A stretch of 64,000 nucleotides of DNA, taken from assembly GCA_040755755.1 (NCBI GenBank), contig JBFLZW010000030.1:144991-208990 (forward strand). The letters are read 5' to 3'. Both the position numbers and the translations under genes were made by a program. This stretch comes from a bacterium. GTDB lineage: Bacteria > SZUA-182 > DTGQ01. Shown here piece after piece: positions 52,774-60,300 of this stretch. Below the pieces are notes generated by a model, which saw only the letters and a program-made list of their open reading frames with translations, was not told where the DNA came from and did not search any database. Numbering within the stretch: position 1 is the stretch's first letter; every line of letters starts with the position of its first letter.

Positions 52774-54001
52774 AGCCGCTCTTTCAACAGAACATATCTG
52801 GTGTGTTATCCCCGTATTCAATAATAAAGATACGGTCAAACGCATAGCCCTGGACTGTCGCTCCTATCTATCGCGGATCGTGGTGGTCGATGATGGCAGT
52901 ACGGACGTCGATGTTTCCTCCTTATTGAGCGGCAGTGACATTACCGTGCTCAGACACGAAAAAAACCGGGGCAAGGGGGAAGCGATCCTGACTGCCTTGA
53001 AGTATATCGATTCTCAGGGGGGGCGATTCATGATTACCATTGATGCGGATGGTCAGCATTACCCCCGGGATATCGAAAGGTTTATCCCCCTGCTCCAGGA
53101 TGATGAAGGGGTGGTGGTGATAGGATGCAGAAAATTTCTCCCCCGGACGTCGGGCTCGCTGACGGATGGAGAGCACATCCCCCGCACGAGCCGCTTTGGG
53201 AGAAAGGTGGCCAATTTCTGGCTGCGTCTTGAGACCGGTATTTCGTGTGACGACTGCCAGAGCGGATTTCGTGCCTACCCGGTGCGGCCCCTCACCAGAC
53301 TGGCCCTGAAAGGGGCCCATTACGATTTTGAAACCGAGATCCTGGCCAAGGCAGTCTGGGCCGGGTTACGCCTTGTTCCGGTTGATATCGATGTCTGGTA
53401 CCCTGAGCCCCATATGCGGGTTTCAAGCTTTCGACCACTGGTGGACAATCTCCGTATCTCCTGGATGCATGCCCGGCTGGTTGCCAGAAGGCTCCTGCCG
53501 GTCCCTGACCGGAAACTCGTTACTGCCGGGGAAAAACGCTTCGAGATCGGGATGCTCCTTCATCCAATAAAAATGCTCAAAATGCTGCTCAAGGAAAACG
53601 CGACTCCTGCCGGACTGGCAGTGTCCGCCGCAGTCGGGATGTTTTTAGCTGTCCTGCCGCTTGTTTCACTTCACACCCCCCTGATTATCTATGTATCTGT
53701 CCGGCTCCATTTGAATAAGATAATGGCCATAAATATCCAGCACCTGGCCATGCCTCCCTTTATACCCGCGGCCTGTATCGAACTGGGATATTACCTGCGC
53801 TATGGTCATTGGCTGACCGATATTTCCCCGCAGGTAATCTTCGGCCAGTTGGCCGCGCGGCTCTGGGAATGGGTATTGGGGTCTCTCATTATCGCTCCGG
53901 TTGCAGCAGTCATCGTGGGCTTGGTGGTATTCATCATTGCCACCGCGCTCCAAAGGAAAGCCTCCTCGTATGGACCAGGAAAAACCGTCCCGGAAAATTG
54001 A
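52763..54001 (+). CDS. GT2 glycosyltransferase with C-terminal DUF2062 membrane domain
   Basis: A 412-residue protein. The GT-A domain (about 10-230) has VVVDDGSTD, NRGKGEAIL and the metal site IDADGQHY, as in dolichyl-phosphate-mannose-synthase-like enzymes; DCQSGFRAYP is the usual acceptor-side motif. Residues about 270-400 are a DUF2062 domain with three or four helices. It would attach a sugar to a lipid acceptor at the inner membrane. APE clusters carry a GT2 member (ApeJ), often next to an LpxL-like acyltransferase, as here. Confidence 0.88.
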   Translation: MENKAALSTEHIWCVIPVFNNKDTVKRIALDCRSYLSRIVVVDDGSTDVDVSSLLSGSDITVLRHEKNRGKGEAILTALKYIDSQGGRFMITIDADGQHYPRDIERFIPLLQDDEGVVVIGCRKFLPRTSGSLTDGEHIPRTSRFGRKVANFWLRLETGISCDDCQSGFRAYPVRPLTRLALKGAHYDFETEILAKAVWAGLRLVPVDIDVWYPEPHMRVSSFRPLVDNLRISWMHARLVARRLLPVPDRKLVTAGEKRFEIGMLLHPIKMLKMLLKENATPAGLAVSAAVGMFLAVLPLVSLHTPLIIYVSVRLHLNKIMAINIQHLAMPPFIPAACIELGYYLRYGHWLTDISPQVIFGQLAARLWEWVLGSLIIAPVAAVIVGLVVFIIATALQRKASSYGPGKTVPEN

Positions 54002-54920
54002 AGCCAGAAAAAGGGGAAACACACTCGGCTTCTGGTTCTTCAAGGCCCTCCTGCACCTTTTCGGGCTCCACGGGGCCTATGGCCTCTTATATGTGGTCTG
54101 CCTGTATTACCTGATTTTTGATACATCAGCCGTCTCCGCTTCCCGGGCCTATGTAAAAAGAAAATTCCCTGACTGCGGCTTTTTCAAAAAGTACCTCCAT
54201 ACCTATCGGCTGTTTGTAAGCCAGGGCAAGCAACTCATTGATCTTTATGCTATTCTAGCCAAAGAGAAGGAGTTTGATATCCGGTTGCAGGGATACGATG
54301 ATTTTGTATCTTTGGTTCGCGGATCCCGGCAGGGAATAATTTTGCTGACAGCCCATGTTGGTAACTGGCAACTGGCTATGACCGCTCTGGGAGAGCTGAA
54401 GAAAGAAGTTTACCTTCTCATGCGTCCGGAAGATAATCAGGCAGTGAAAAATTTTCTCCATATCGGCAGGGAAGCCGGGCACCTGAAAATCATTTCTCCT
54501 GAGCAGGACCTTGGGGGCGTTGTCAAGGTCATCGATGTCCTGAAGCAGGGCCATATCGTATCGATCATGGGCGATCGAAGCTATGGATCCAGGACGATCG
54601 ATGTTTCCTTTCTGGAGGAGAGTGCAGGGTTCCCCTACGGTGCCTTCAGTATCGCGGCTGCCGTTGAATGCCCCATCGTGGTTTTATTATCCGTGAAAAC
54701 AGATGATAATACGTATGTCATCGATGTATCGAACGTGCTCTATCCCCGGTATGAGAGCGGCCAGAACAAGTCCCGGCAATTGCAGACCTGGGTACAGCAC
54801 TATGCCACCATCCTTGAGACCTATGTAAACCGCTACCCCTACCAATGCTTTTTATTCCACGATATCTGGCGGAAGAGATATGACAGCATCGATCCGGGGC
54901 TGACTACCTTAAAAGTGTAA
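53970..54920 (+). CDS. LpxL/HtrB-like lysophospholipid acyltransferase
   Basis: A 316-residue inner-membrane acyltransferase of the lipid A late-acyltransferase family. A membrane anchor is near 30-50. The catalytic region reads TAHVGNWQLA: His129 is present, but the acidic residue of the His-x4-Glu/Asp motif is Gln134. The start (ATG 53970) lies inside the glycosyltransferase gene, and its tail overlaps the convergent DUF1640 gene by 17 bases. It probably acylates a glycolipid with the cluster's chain. Confidence 0.82.
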   Translation: MDQEKPSRKIEARKRGNTLGFWFFKALLHLFGLHGAYGLLYVVCLYYLIFDTSAVSASRAYVKRKFPDCGFFKKYLHTYRLFVSQGKQLIDLYAILAKEKEFDIRLQGYDDFVSLVRGSRQGIILLTAHVGNWQLAMTALGELKKEVYLLMRPEDNQAVKNFLHIGREAGHLKIISPEQDLGGVVKVIDVLKQGHIVSIMGDRSYGSRTIDVSFLEESAGFPYGAFSIAAAVECPIVVLLSVKTDDNTYVIDVSNVLYPRYESGQNKSRQLQTWVQHYATILETYVNRYPYQCFLFHDIWRKRYDSIDPGLTTLKV

Positions 54921-55371
54921 GTATAGTGAAAATTGCTCCTGTATAGGCAATCAAAAGACCGGCAACCCAACCGACAATCCATTTAATTGTGCTGGATTTT
55001 GCTCTTTCCACTTCCAACCTGACCGATTCTATTTCCAGTCTGACCGATTCTATTTCCTTGCTTAACTCCAGCCTGAGTGATTCTATTTCCTTGCTTAACT
55101 CCAGCCTGAGTGATTCTATTTCCTTGTTCAACTTAAGTTCTACTTCTTTTATATGTGCAGTCAATTTAAGCTCAGTCTCTTTCAGATCCTCTTTTGTCGA
55201 CAGTATATGTGCAGTCAATTTAAGCTCAATCTCTTTCAGATCCTCTTTTGTTGACAGCTCCCGTCTATGGTCACTTATTAAGGTTTCAATATCTTTTACT
55301 ATAGTCTGAGCCTCTTCTTTGCTGAAGGCCTTTGAGAAGATATTGAATAATTCCATCACCTCTATGCTCAT
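54904..55371 (-). CDS. DUF1640-like coiled-coil membrane protein
   Basis: A 155-residue protein: a helical N-terminus, a long coiled coil (about 40-125) built from near-identical repeats, and one C-terminal transmembrane segment (about 130-153, IVGWVAGLLIAYTGAIFTIL). The DNA contains a perfect 33-bp tandem duplication (55056-55121) and a near-perfect 54-bp one (55150-55257), i.e. 11- and 18-residue units. Bacterial DUF1640 proteins are common and of unknown role. It separates the plus-strand and minus-strand halves of the cluster. Confidence 0.75.
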   Translation of the reverse strand: MSIEVMELFNIFSKAFSKEEAQTIVKDIETLISDHRRELSTKEDLKEIELKLTAHILSTKEDLKETELKLTAHIKEVELKLNKEIESLRLELSKEIESLRLELSKEIESVRLEIESVRLEVERAKSSTIKWIVGWVAGLLIAYTGAIFTILTLLR

Positions 55372-55550
55372 CTTGTGGCCGCCTTTATAGTCATTTCTTC
55401 CAGGTATTTATTTAAATCTTCCCGGTAAATTTTGATAGTTATGTATGTATTTAACGCTTCTTATAAAAATTATAGCCTATTTATTTCCCTGTCAAGCAAA
55501 AATTTCGCCATGCCGAATCTGCCTGCAATTTTCTCTATCTGGTGTTCCGA

Positions 55551-55811
55551 CTAATTGCTCTTTTCCTGATGCTCTCTGATATAGTCAGCTATTGTTTTTA
55601 CTGAAACAAAGACTTCCCTGGCTACGTTCCTGTTCTTGATTTCCAGGTGATAATTTTTTTTCAGGATTGCAGCTAATTCGACGGCATCAAGAGAATCGAG
55701 CCCCAGGCCCTCGCCAAAAATAGGCGTGTTGTCATCCAATTCTTCCGGTTGGATATTTTTAATCTGAAGTTCTGACACTATCAATTCTTTCAGTTTGTCT
55801 TCTAGTCTCAT
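55551..55811 (-). CDS. Acyl carrier protein, second copy
   Basis: An 86-residue ACP with the phosphopantetheine site at Ser40 (GLGLDSLDAVELA). It is the first plausible partner of the BtrH-like transferase and of the KAS III enzyme on this strand, and differs clearly from the ACP at 37729-37980. APE clusters also have two ACPs (ApeE and ApeF). Confidence 0.92.
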   Translation of the reverse strand: MRLEDKLKELIVSELQIKNIQPEELDDNTPIFGEGLGLDSLDAVELAAILKKNYHLEIKNRNVAREVFVSVKTIADYIREHQEKSN

Positions 55812-55841
55812 AATGGTTCCAATAATTATGGTATTCGGTGG

Positions 55842-55920
55842 AGCCCAAGCCCACCCTGCATTCGCCTGCTATGTTTTAGCCACTGCACAGGATAATGCCT
55901 TGCGCCACTGACTACTGACC
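55842..55920. repeat. Family C fragment and an accctgcatt-type repeat
   Basis: The motif aagcccaccctgcatt (compare 32837-32853, one base different) and then a reversed TCAGTGG-type unit (gccactgactactgacca) lie between the ACP and the ABC permease genes. This fits insertion of dispersed repeats into the spacer. Confidence 0.45.
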
Positions 55921-55923
55921 ACG

Positions 55924-57252
55924 TCACTCCCGCTGCCATATGTAATAGCCGAAGGATATTACTATAGTAACGACAAAAAAGCCGAGAAGCCGCCCGACGT
56001 TGGGCAGCACGGAGGTCAGGCTGCCGTGCCGGAGGAAGACATCAAGGAAAGCATTCAGGCCCCAGGCCAGGGGTGAGATGGTGCTCAGTTTTTGCATGAA
56101 CTCCGGCATTGCGTATACCGGCACCATGACTCCGCCCAGGGCAGCGGCAATAATGATGATAACCGCGCCGAAGGTTGATGCCTGCTGCTGGCTTCGCATG
56201 ATCGTCCCGATTGCCAGCCCGAAACCTATGGCTGCAAGAGCGGCAGCCGTAGCCACCAGCATCAGGGCCGGATAGTTGCTGCCGATTTCCAGTTTCGGGG
56301 AGCCGAAAAGGGGAAGTATCTTGAATCCCACAAACAGCATCAGCAAAAACTGGGACAGGCATACCAGCAGGTATACAATCACCTTGGCCAGTAAGACCGT
56401 AAAGTAGCTGACCGGAGCGACCATTATCCTCTTCAGGATACCCTGCTGCCGCTCGTTGATAAGATAGCCGGACAAGGGGACAACGATAAAAAACATGGCA
56501 AACATGGTCCAGGCCGGTACATTCTGCTGGGTTGAGGTCGGCAGCATGCCTTTTTTCGGATCAAATATAAACTCCTCCTTGATTTCAACCAGAATCCCGT
56601 CATATTTCGAGAAACTGGATGCAGAAAGCCGGTTGACTAACGTGCCTGCGCCCGATCCGCTGGTGCTGGACAGGCTGTTCAGAATAGTTTCCATCTCGGT
56701 CATGATTATGCTGCGGCTCAGGGCATTCATGATCGTCTCTCTGAACAGCTCAGGGAGGGCGGGGTCCAGCATGACCTGTACTCTGGCCAGGGCCTGTTCC
56801 CGCAATTTGTCCAATGAGATCTGCGGCTGCGGTGGAGAAAGGCCCGGCGGATAGGTGCCAGCCGGGACAAGGCTGCTCATGAGTTTTCCGGCCAGGGTAT
56901 CGAAGCTGCGGGAAGTACCCTGCGGGATAAAGATACACACTTTGAAATCGCCGCGGGCGAGGGCTCGTTTTGCCTCCTCCAGCGTGGGTATCCGACTTCC
57001 ACCATGAGTATGGACCTGAAAACTTCCTGACTGGCGGAGTCTTTCCTCGATTGTTTCGCTGAGGGACCCTGTGTCCTGATTCACCAGGAGGAGTTTGAGA
57101 GTCGGGTTTTGGGTCGCTTTCAGGGCGGTGTCATGTACGAGCGAAATAACCAGCACCAGAGCGGTAGGCATGAGAAAGAGCACTGCCAGGCCGGCTTTGT
57201 CTCTCAGTAAAAGGAGGATATCCTTCCTGGCGATGGACAAAAGTTTCAGCAT
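55924..57252 (-). CDS. ABC-2 type exporter permease (YhhJ/NodJ-like)
   Basis: A 442-residue permease with one N-terminal transmembrane segment (about 18-38), a large extracytoplasmic domain (about 40-250), then five C-terminal helices. The motif IIVVPLSGYLINERQQGILKRIMVAPVSYF is typical of ABC-2 proteins. The ATPase gene lies 6 bases upstream, and the BtrH-like gene overlaps that one, so the three form one operon. It may export the finished product or its precursor. Confidence 0.9.
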   Translation of the reverse strand: MLKLLSIARKDILLLLRDKAGLAVLFLMPTALVLVISLVHDTALKATQNPTLKLLLVNQDTGSLSETIEERLRQSGSFQVHTHGGSRIPTLEEAKRALARGDFKVCIFIPQGTSRSFDTLAGKLMSSLVPAGTYPPGLSPPQPQISLDKLREQALARVQVMLDPALPELFRETIMNALSRSIIMTEMETILNSLSSTSGSGAGTLVNRLSASSFSKYDGILVEIKEEFIFDPKKGMLPTSTQQNVPAWTMFAMFFIVVPLSGYLINERQQGILKRIMVAPVSYFTVLLAKVIVYLLVCLSQFLLMLFVGFKILPLFGSPKLEIGSNYPALMLVATAAALAAIGFGLAIGTIMRSQQQASTFGAVIIIIAAALGGVMVPVYAMPEFMQKLSTISPLAWGLNAFLDVFLRHGSLTSVLPNVGRLLGFFVVTIVISFGYYIWQRE

Positions 57253-57258
57253 GATTCT

Positions 57259-58017
57259 TTAGTCTCTCAATTTCCTGCCGGTTAAATGCAGAAACAACTG
57301 TTCGAGGTTCTCATATCCCGCGTCCCGGTGAAGTAATTCATAAGGGGTACCCTGATCCAGGATCCGGCCCTGATCGATAATGGCTATTCGCGAGCATAAT
57401 TGTCTGACTTCTTCGATGTAATGCGTAGTATAAATCATGGTTACTCCACTCCGGTTAACGGAGGACAGGATTTCGAGGATGCGATACCTCGACTGGGTAT
57501 CGATGCCGAGGGTCGGCTCGTCCAGGATAATAATATCCGGCTCATGAATCATGCCGATGGTTAAGTTGGTAAGCCGCTTCATCCCTCCGGAAAAGGTACA
57601 AACCCGGCAATCAGCCTTTTTCCCCAGCCCCGTAATGTCCAGGCAGGTATCAATTCTCTTCTTCAGCTCTTTTCCCTGCAAACCATACAGGTACCCGAAC
57701 AGTTTCAGATTTTCCCTGGCCGTGAGTTCCTCATACAGGGCGATATCCTGGGTCACCAGACCGAGCCGCTTTTTTATCTGTTTGGCATGACGCAGGATAT
57801 TTCTGCCGAAAATATCCACCCTTCCCTGGTCAGGCTTCAATATTCCACATAAAATGGAAATAAGCGTTGTTTTTCCTGCACCATTCGGCCCCAGTAACCC
57901 AAGAGATTCACCTTGGTGAATCGACAGGCAGATACTGTCCAAAACCGGAGAGCTTTGAGAGGGGTACCTTTTGCTCAGGCTATCGACAGTTATGATCGGT
58001 TTGTTGGCGTCATCCAT
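57259..58017 (-). CDS. ABC exporter ATP-binding protein
   Basis: A 252-residue ATPase with Walker A GPNGAGKT, signature FSGGMKRLTNL, Walker B IIILDEPTLGID and the H-loop in YTTHYIEEV. It energises the permease encoded next. Its start overlaps the end of the BtrH-like gene by 8 bases. Confidence 0.93.
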   Translation of the reverse strand: MDDANKPIITVDSLSKRYPSQSSPVLDSICLSIHQGESLGLLGPNGAGKTTLISILCGILKPDQGRVDIFGRNILRHAKQIKKRLGLVTQDIALYEELTARENLKLFGYLYGLQGKELKKRIDTCLDITGLGKKADCRVCTFSGGMKRLTNLTIGMIHEPDIIILDEPTLGIDTQSRYRILEILSSVNRSGVTMIYTTHYIEEVRQLCSRIAIIDQGRILDQGTPYELLHRDAGYENLEQLFLHLTGRKLRD

Positions 58018-59047
58018 GATGGTTTTTCAGTAACCGGGTGGTAATGTTCTTTCTCAGCTCCTGGAAGATCGCCTTTTCACGGTCAGCGCAATCGAGCAGA
58101 ATGTCCGAAGCAACAGTCAGAGTATCGTTTTTTCCGGCCCGCTCCTTGCAAATCCTTGAGGCCAGGAGCGCAAATTCCCTCCACCTGTCCCCTGTTTCTG
58201 TCATTTCTCCTGACATTTTCAGCAGGAATTCGGCTTGTGCCGGGAGAACATCAGCGGCTTTCTGGAGAAAGGCTCCGAAGATAAAACGAAACCCGGCCCC
58301 ACCCGTACCGATTTCCTCCTGCATCCGAATGACCTGGGCCAGATACAGAATGGCCTTTCTGTCTCCGAGTTTCTCAGGCCAGGAGGGTATTTGTCTGGCC
58401 AGATACCGTATGCCGTACACACCGCCCAAAGGGGGAGGGGACATCAGCATCATAAAGCAGGTCCTGCGGATCCCTTTGACAACTGCCCTGGCGATATGAT
58501 GAGGCTGGGTTGAGCAGCCGGTTATGTAGTACATCTTCCCCTGGGGAGCGAAGGCACCCCTGGCAAACCGGGCTTTTTGCAGAGAGCGGGGAGAAATGGT
58601 AACTGGATGGTCGAGCGTCGGATCACTGATCAGATATTCCCCCTTCTCTTTGCCATAGACAATAATGTTATGCCCATTAAAGTGGAACCGGAGCGCATCC
58701 GGGAAAAAAGGCAGCCAATATACTCCTACCTGTAAACCAACCGGAATGTTCTCTTCCAGGGCCTGATCGAGCGCTGTCATGGCTTTTTCCTGATTGCGAA
58801 AGCGGCGCACCCGGACCCTGACCTTGAGCATGCTGGCAACCCGGTTAAAGATCGATCCGGGCATCACCCGGAAGGTAGTCAGAGGAATGCCGTCAAGCCT
58901 GATAAAAGGCAGGTAGGCAAAAAACAGTCCCGCGCCGATTCCAAAAGCCAGCGGCTCGTCAATATCAAGGCCGCTATGCTGCAACAGGTTGGCCGTAACT
59001 CCCGTTTCACAATGAGCGCTCTGTAAGTGATGAAAATTTATGGTCAA
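58010..59047 (-). CDS. BtrH-like acyl-ACP transferase (BtrH_N plus DUF4872-type)
   Basis: A 345-residue protein. The N-terminal half has the BtrH_N papain-like pattern: HLQSAHCETGVTANLL (catalytic Cys13), FNGHNIIVYG (His126) and YLISDP (Asp142). BtrH moves an acyl group from a carrier protein to an amine in butirosin synthesis. Here it sits with an ACP and an exporter, so transfer of the ACP-bound product to an acceptor is likely. I chose a TTG start at 59047 because AAAAGGGG lies 9 bases ahead and an upstream ATG at 59089 falls in the inverted arm of a repeat element (59077-59106). The longer frame would add 14 residues. Confidence 0.78.
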   Translation of the reverse strand: MTINFHHLQSAHCETGVTANLLQHSGLDIDEPLAFGIGAGLFFAYLPFIRLDGIPLTTFRVMPGSIFNRVASMLKVRVRVRRFRNQEKAMTALDQALEENIPVGLQVGVYWLPFFPDALRFHFNGHNIIVYGKEKGEYLISDPTLDHPVTISPRSLQKARFARGAFAPQGKMYYITGCSTQPHHIARAVVKGIRRTCFMMLMSPPPLGGVYGIRYLARQIPSWPEKLGDRKAILYLAQVIRMQEEIGTGGAGFRFIFGAFLQKAADVLPAQAEFLLKMSGEMTETGDRWREFALLASRICKERAGKNDTLTVASDILLDCADREKAIFQELRKNITTRLLKNHHG

Positions 59048-59076
59048 TAATGTTTGCCCCTTTTCTTTCCACCTAA

Positions 59077-59207
59077 GTACACGGCACATTAAATACGCGG
59101 CCGGTTAAAGCCGCCCATTCACTCCCTATCCCCCCTGTGGGGGGAGAGAGCTGGGGTGAAGGGGCGTCGTTGAACCAAACCGGCCGGGTAATTCCCGCGT
59201 CGTGTAC
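59077..59207. repeat. Composite palindromic element around a family A hairpin
   Basis: Imperfect inverted arms of about 30 bases (59077-59106 and 59178-59207; both share gtacacg and ccggtt/aaccgg ends) enclose a family A G/C hairpin (59117-59166). The unit, about 130 bp, looks like a MITE. Its edges touch the 5' region of the BtrH-like gene and the stop of the antitoxin gene. Confidence 0.5.
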
Positions 59208-59419
59208 TAAGAGCCCTGTTCGGTGTCTTTCATTCTCAGAGACATGGCTTTCTTGCTGATTTCTTCTATGGATAAGTCTTCATCGAGACCTTGACGCCAC
59301 TTTGTATAATCAAAAGGTTCCCTCTGAATAAGGGCTATGAATCTCTCTGCTTCAACATCACCAAGATGTTCTGCCAGAACTTTTAGCCCTTTCATTCTGA
59401 TTTCTGTATCGGTCATCAT
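59207..59419 (-). CDS. Antitoxin-like partner of the PIN toxin
   Basis: A 70-residue protein (TEIRMKGLKVLAEHLGDVEAERFIALIQREPFDYTKWRQGL) whose start overlaps the PIN toxin stop by 4 bases. Small proteins of this kind commonly accompany PIN-domain proteins that start MRIYLDNCC. The DNA-binding part is not obvious. The order toxin first, antitoxin second is unusual for VapBC. Confidence 0.7.
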   Translation of the reverse strand: MMTDTEIRMKGLKVLAEHLGDVEAERFIALIQREPFDYTKWRQGLDEDLSIEEISKKAMSLRMKDTEQGS

Positions 59420-59847
59420 GATAAAGCCTCCTTTATGAAGCCGATCGGATCATTGACTCTAATATCATCTATATGCATTGCACAGCGCAAGATCTTATCA
59501 TCAGTGGTCAGGAAATAATCGCATTTGGCGATAATGGCACAAGAGACATGTAAACAATCAATCTTTTGAAGCCCTTTCTTTTTCAGGAAATTAGCGGTTC
59601 CAATCAATTCCGGGCTTTCTTGAATATCCACAAGGGCGTATTTCCTCCAGCCATTAATCCGATCTTTCCGCTCCTGATATGGATTCTTCCCATTCTCGTA
59701 ATCCAGAATGTATGACCAAGCCAACTGGAAATGCCCTGAACGGATTTCTTCCTGAATCTTCAATTTTGCCTCTGACTCAAGCCGTATTCTGATTTGAGAC
59801 TGATCGTCAAATGGCCGATTGCAGCAATTATCAAGATAGATTCTCAT
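59416..59847 (-). CDS. PIN-domain toxin-like protein
   Basis: A 143-residue PIN protein: MRIYLDNCCNRPFDDQ with the first Asp, KKGLQKIDCLHVSCAIIAKCDYFLTTDDKIL with later Asp residues. It is probably an RNase of the VapC type, controlled by the small protein encoded after it. It lies between BtrH-like and KAS III genes of the biosynthetic cluster and looks like an accessory insertion. Confidence 0.82.
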   Translation of the reverse strand: MRIYLDNCCNRPFDDQSQIRIRLESEAKLKIQEEIRSGHFQLAWSYILDYENGKNPYQERKDRINGWRKYALVDIQESPELIGTANFLKKKGLQKIDCLHVSCAIIAKCDYFLTTDDKILRCAMHIDDIRVNDPIGFIKEALS

Positions 59848-59866
59848 TTGCCTTCCTCCAGCCTGG

Positions 59867-60274
59867 CTACCTCCAGGTAACTCGCTGAACTTTGCCGAGA
59901 TCTTCTATCGGAATATCAAAAACATCCGCGTAAAGTTTCATTTCCCGGCTGCTCAGCTTCCTGAATCCTTCCGGGCTGAGATGCTGCTTTATTTTCCGTT
60001 TGGGGATATGGGTGTATTGAGAGAGAAGGTCAATGTCCATTTGGTGTCGAACCATATGCATGGCCAGGGGACTCACATCACCTCTCTCTACCTGCTTCCT
60101 GACCTCTTCCGCTTCCTGCCGGATTTTCTGCCAGGCCAGTTTATTGGCGATATTGGCAGGCTCCCACCCTGCACTGGGTACTTGAACGTATTTTCCATCC
60201 TTGTCAACAGCATAGCTGACTTCATGCCAGGGACCAAGCAGGCTCTTATCCTGGGGAACATCTTCTTTTCGCAT
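59867..60274 (-). CDS. Hypothetical protein with a helix-turn-helix-like C-terminus
   Basis: A 135-residue soluble protein. The N-terminal part (DKDGKYVQVPSAGWEPANIANKLAWQKI) is a pattern I have seen in conserved hypotheticals next to toxin-antitoxin genes. The C-terminal 60 residues (IDLLSQYTHIPKRKIKQHLSPEGFRKLSSREMKLYADVF) look like an XRE-type helix-turn-helix. The gene lies 19 bases ahead of the PIN gene, so it may regulate the module. Confidence 0.6.
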   Translation of the reverse strand: MRKEDVPQDKSLLGPWHEVSYAVDKDGKYVQVPSAGWEPANIANKLAWQKIRQEAEEVRKQVERGDVSPLAMHMVRHQMDIDLLSQYTHIPKRKIKQHLSPEGFRKLSSREMKLYADVFDIPIEDLGKVQRVTWR

Positions 60275-60300
60275 GAATTACCCCCCTGCAGTTACTTTCA

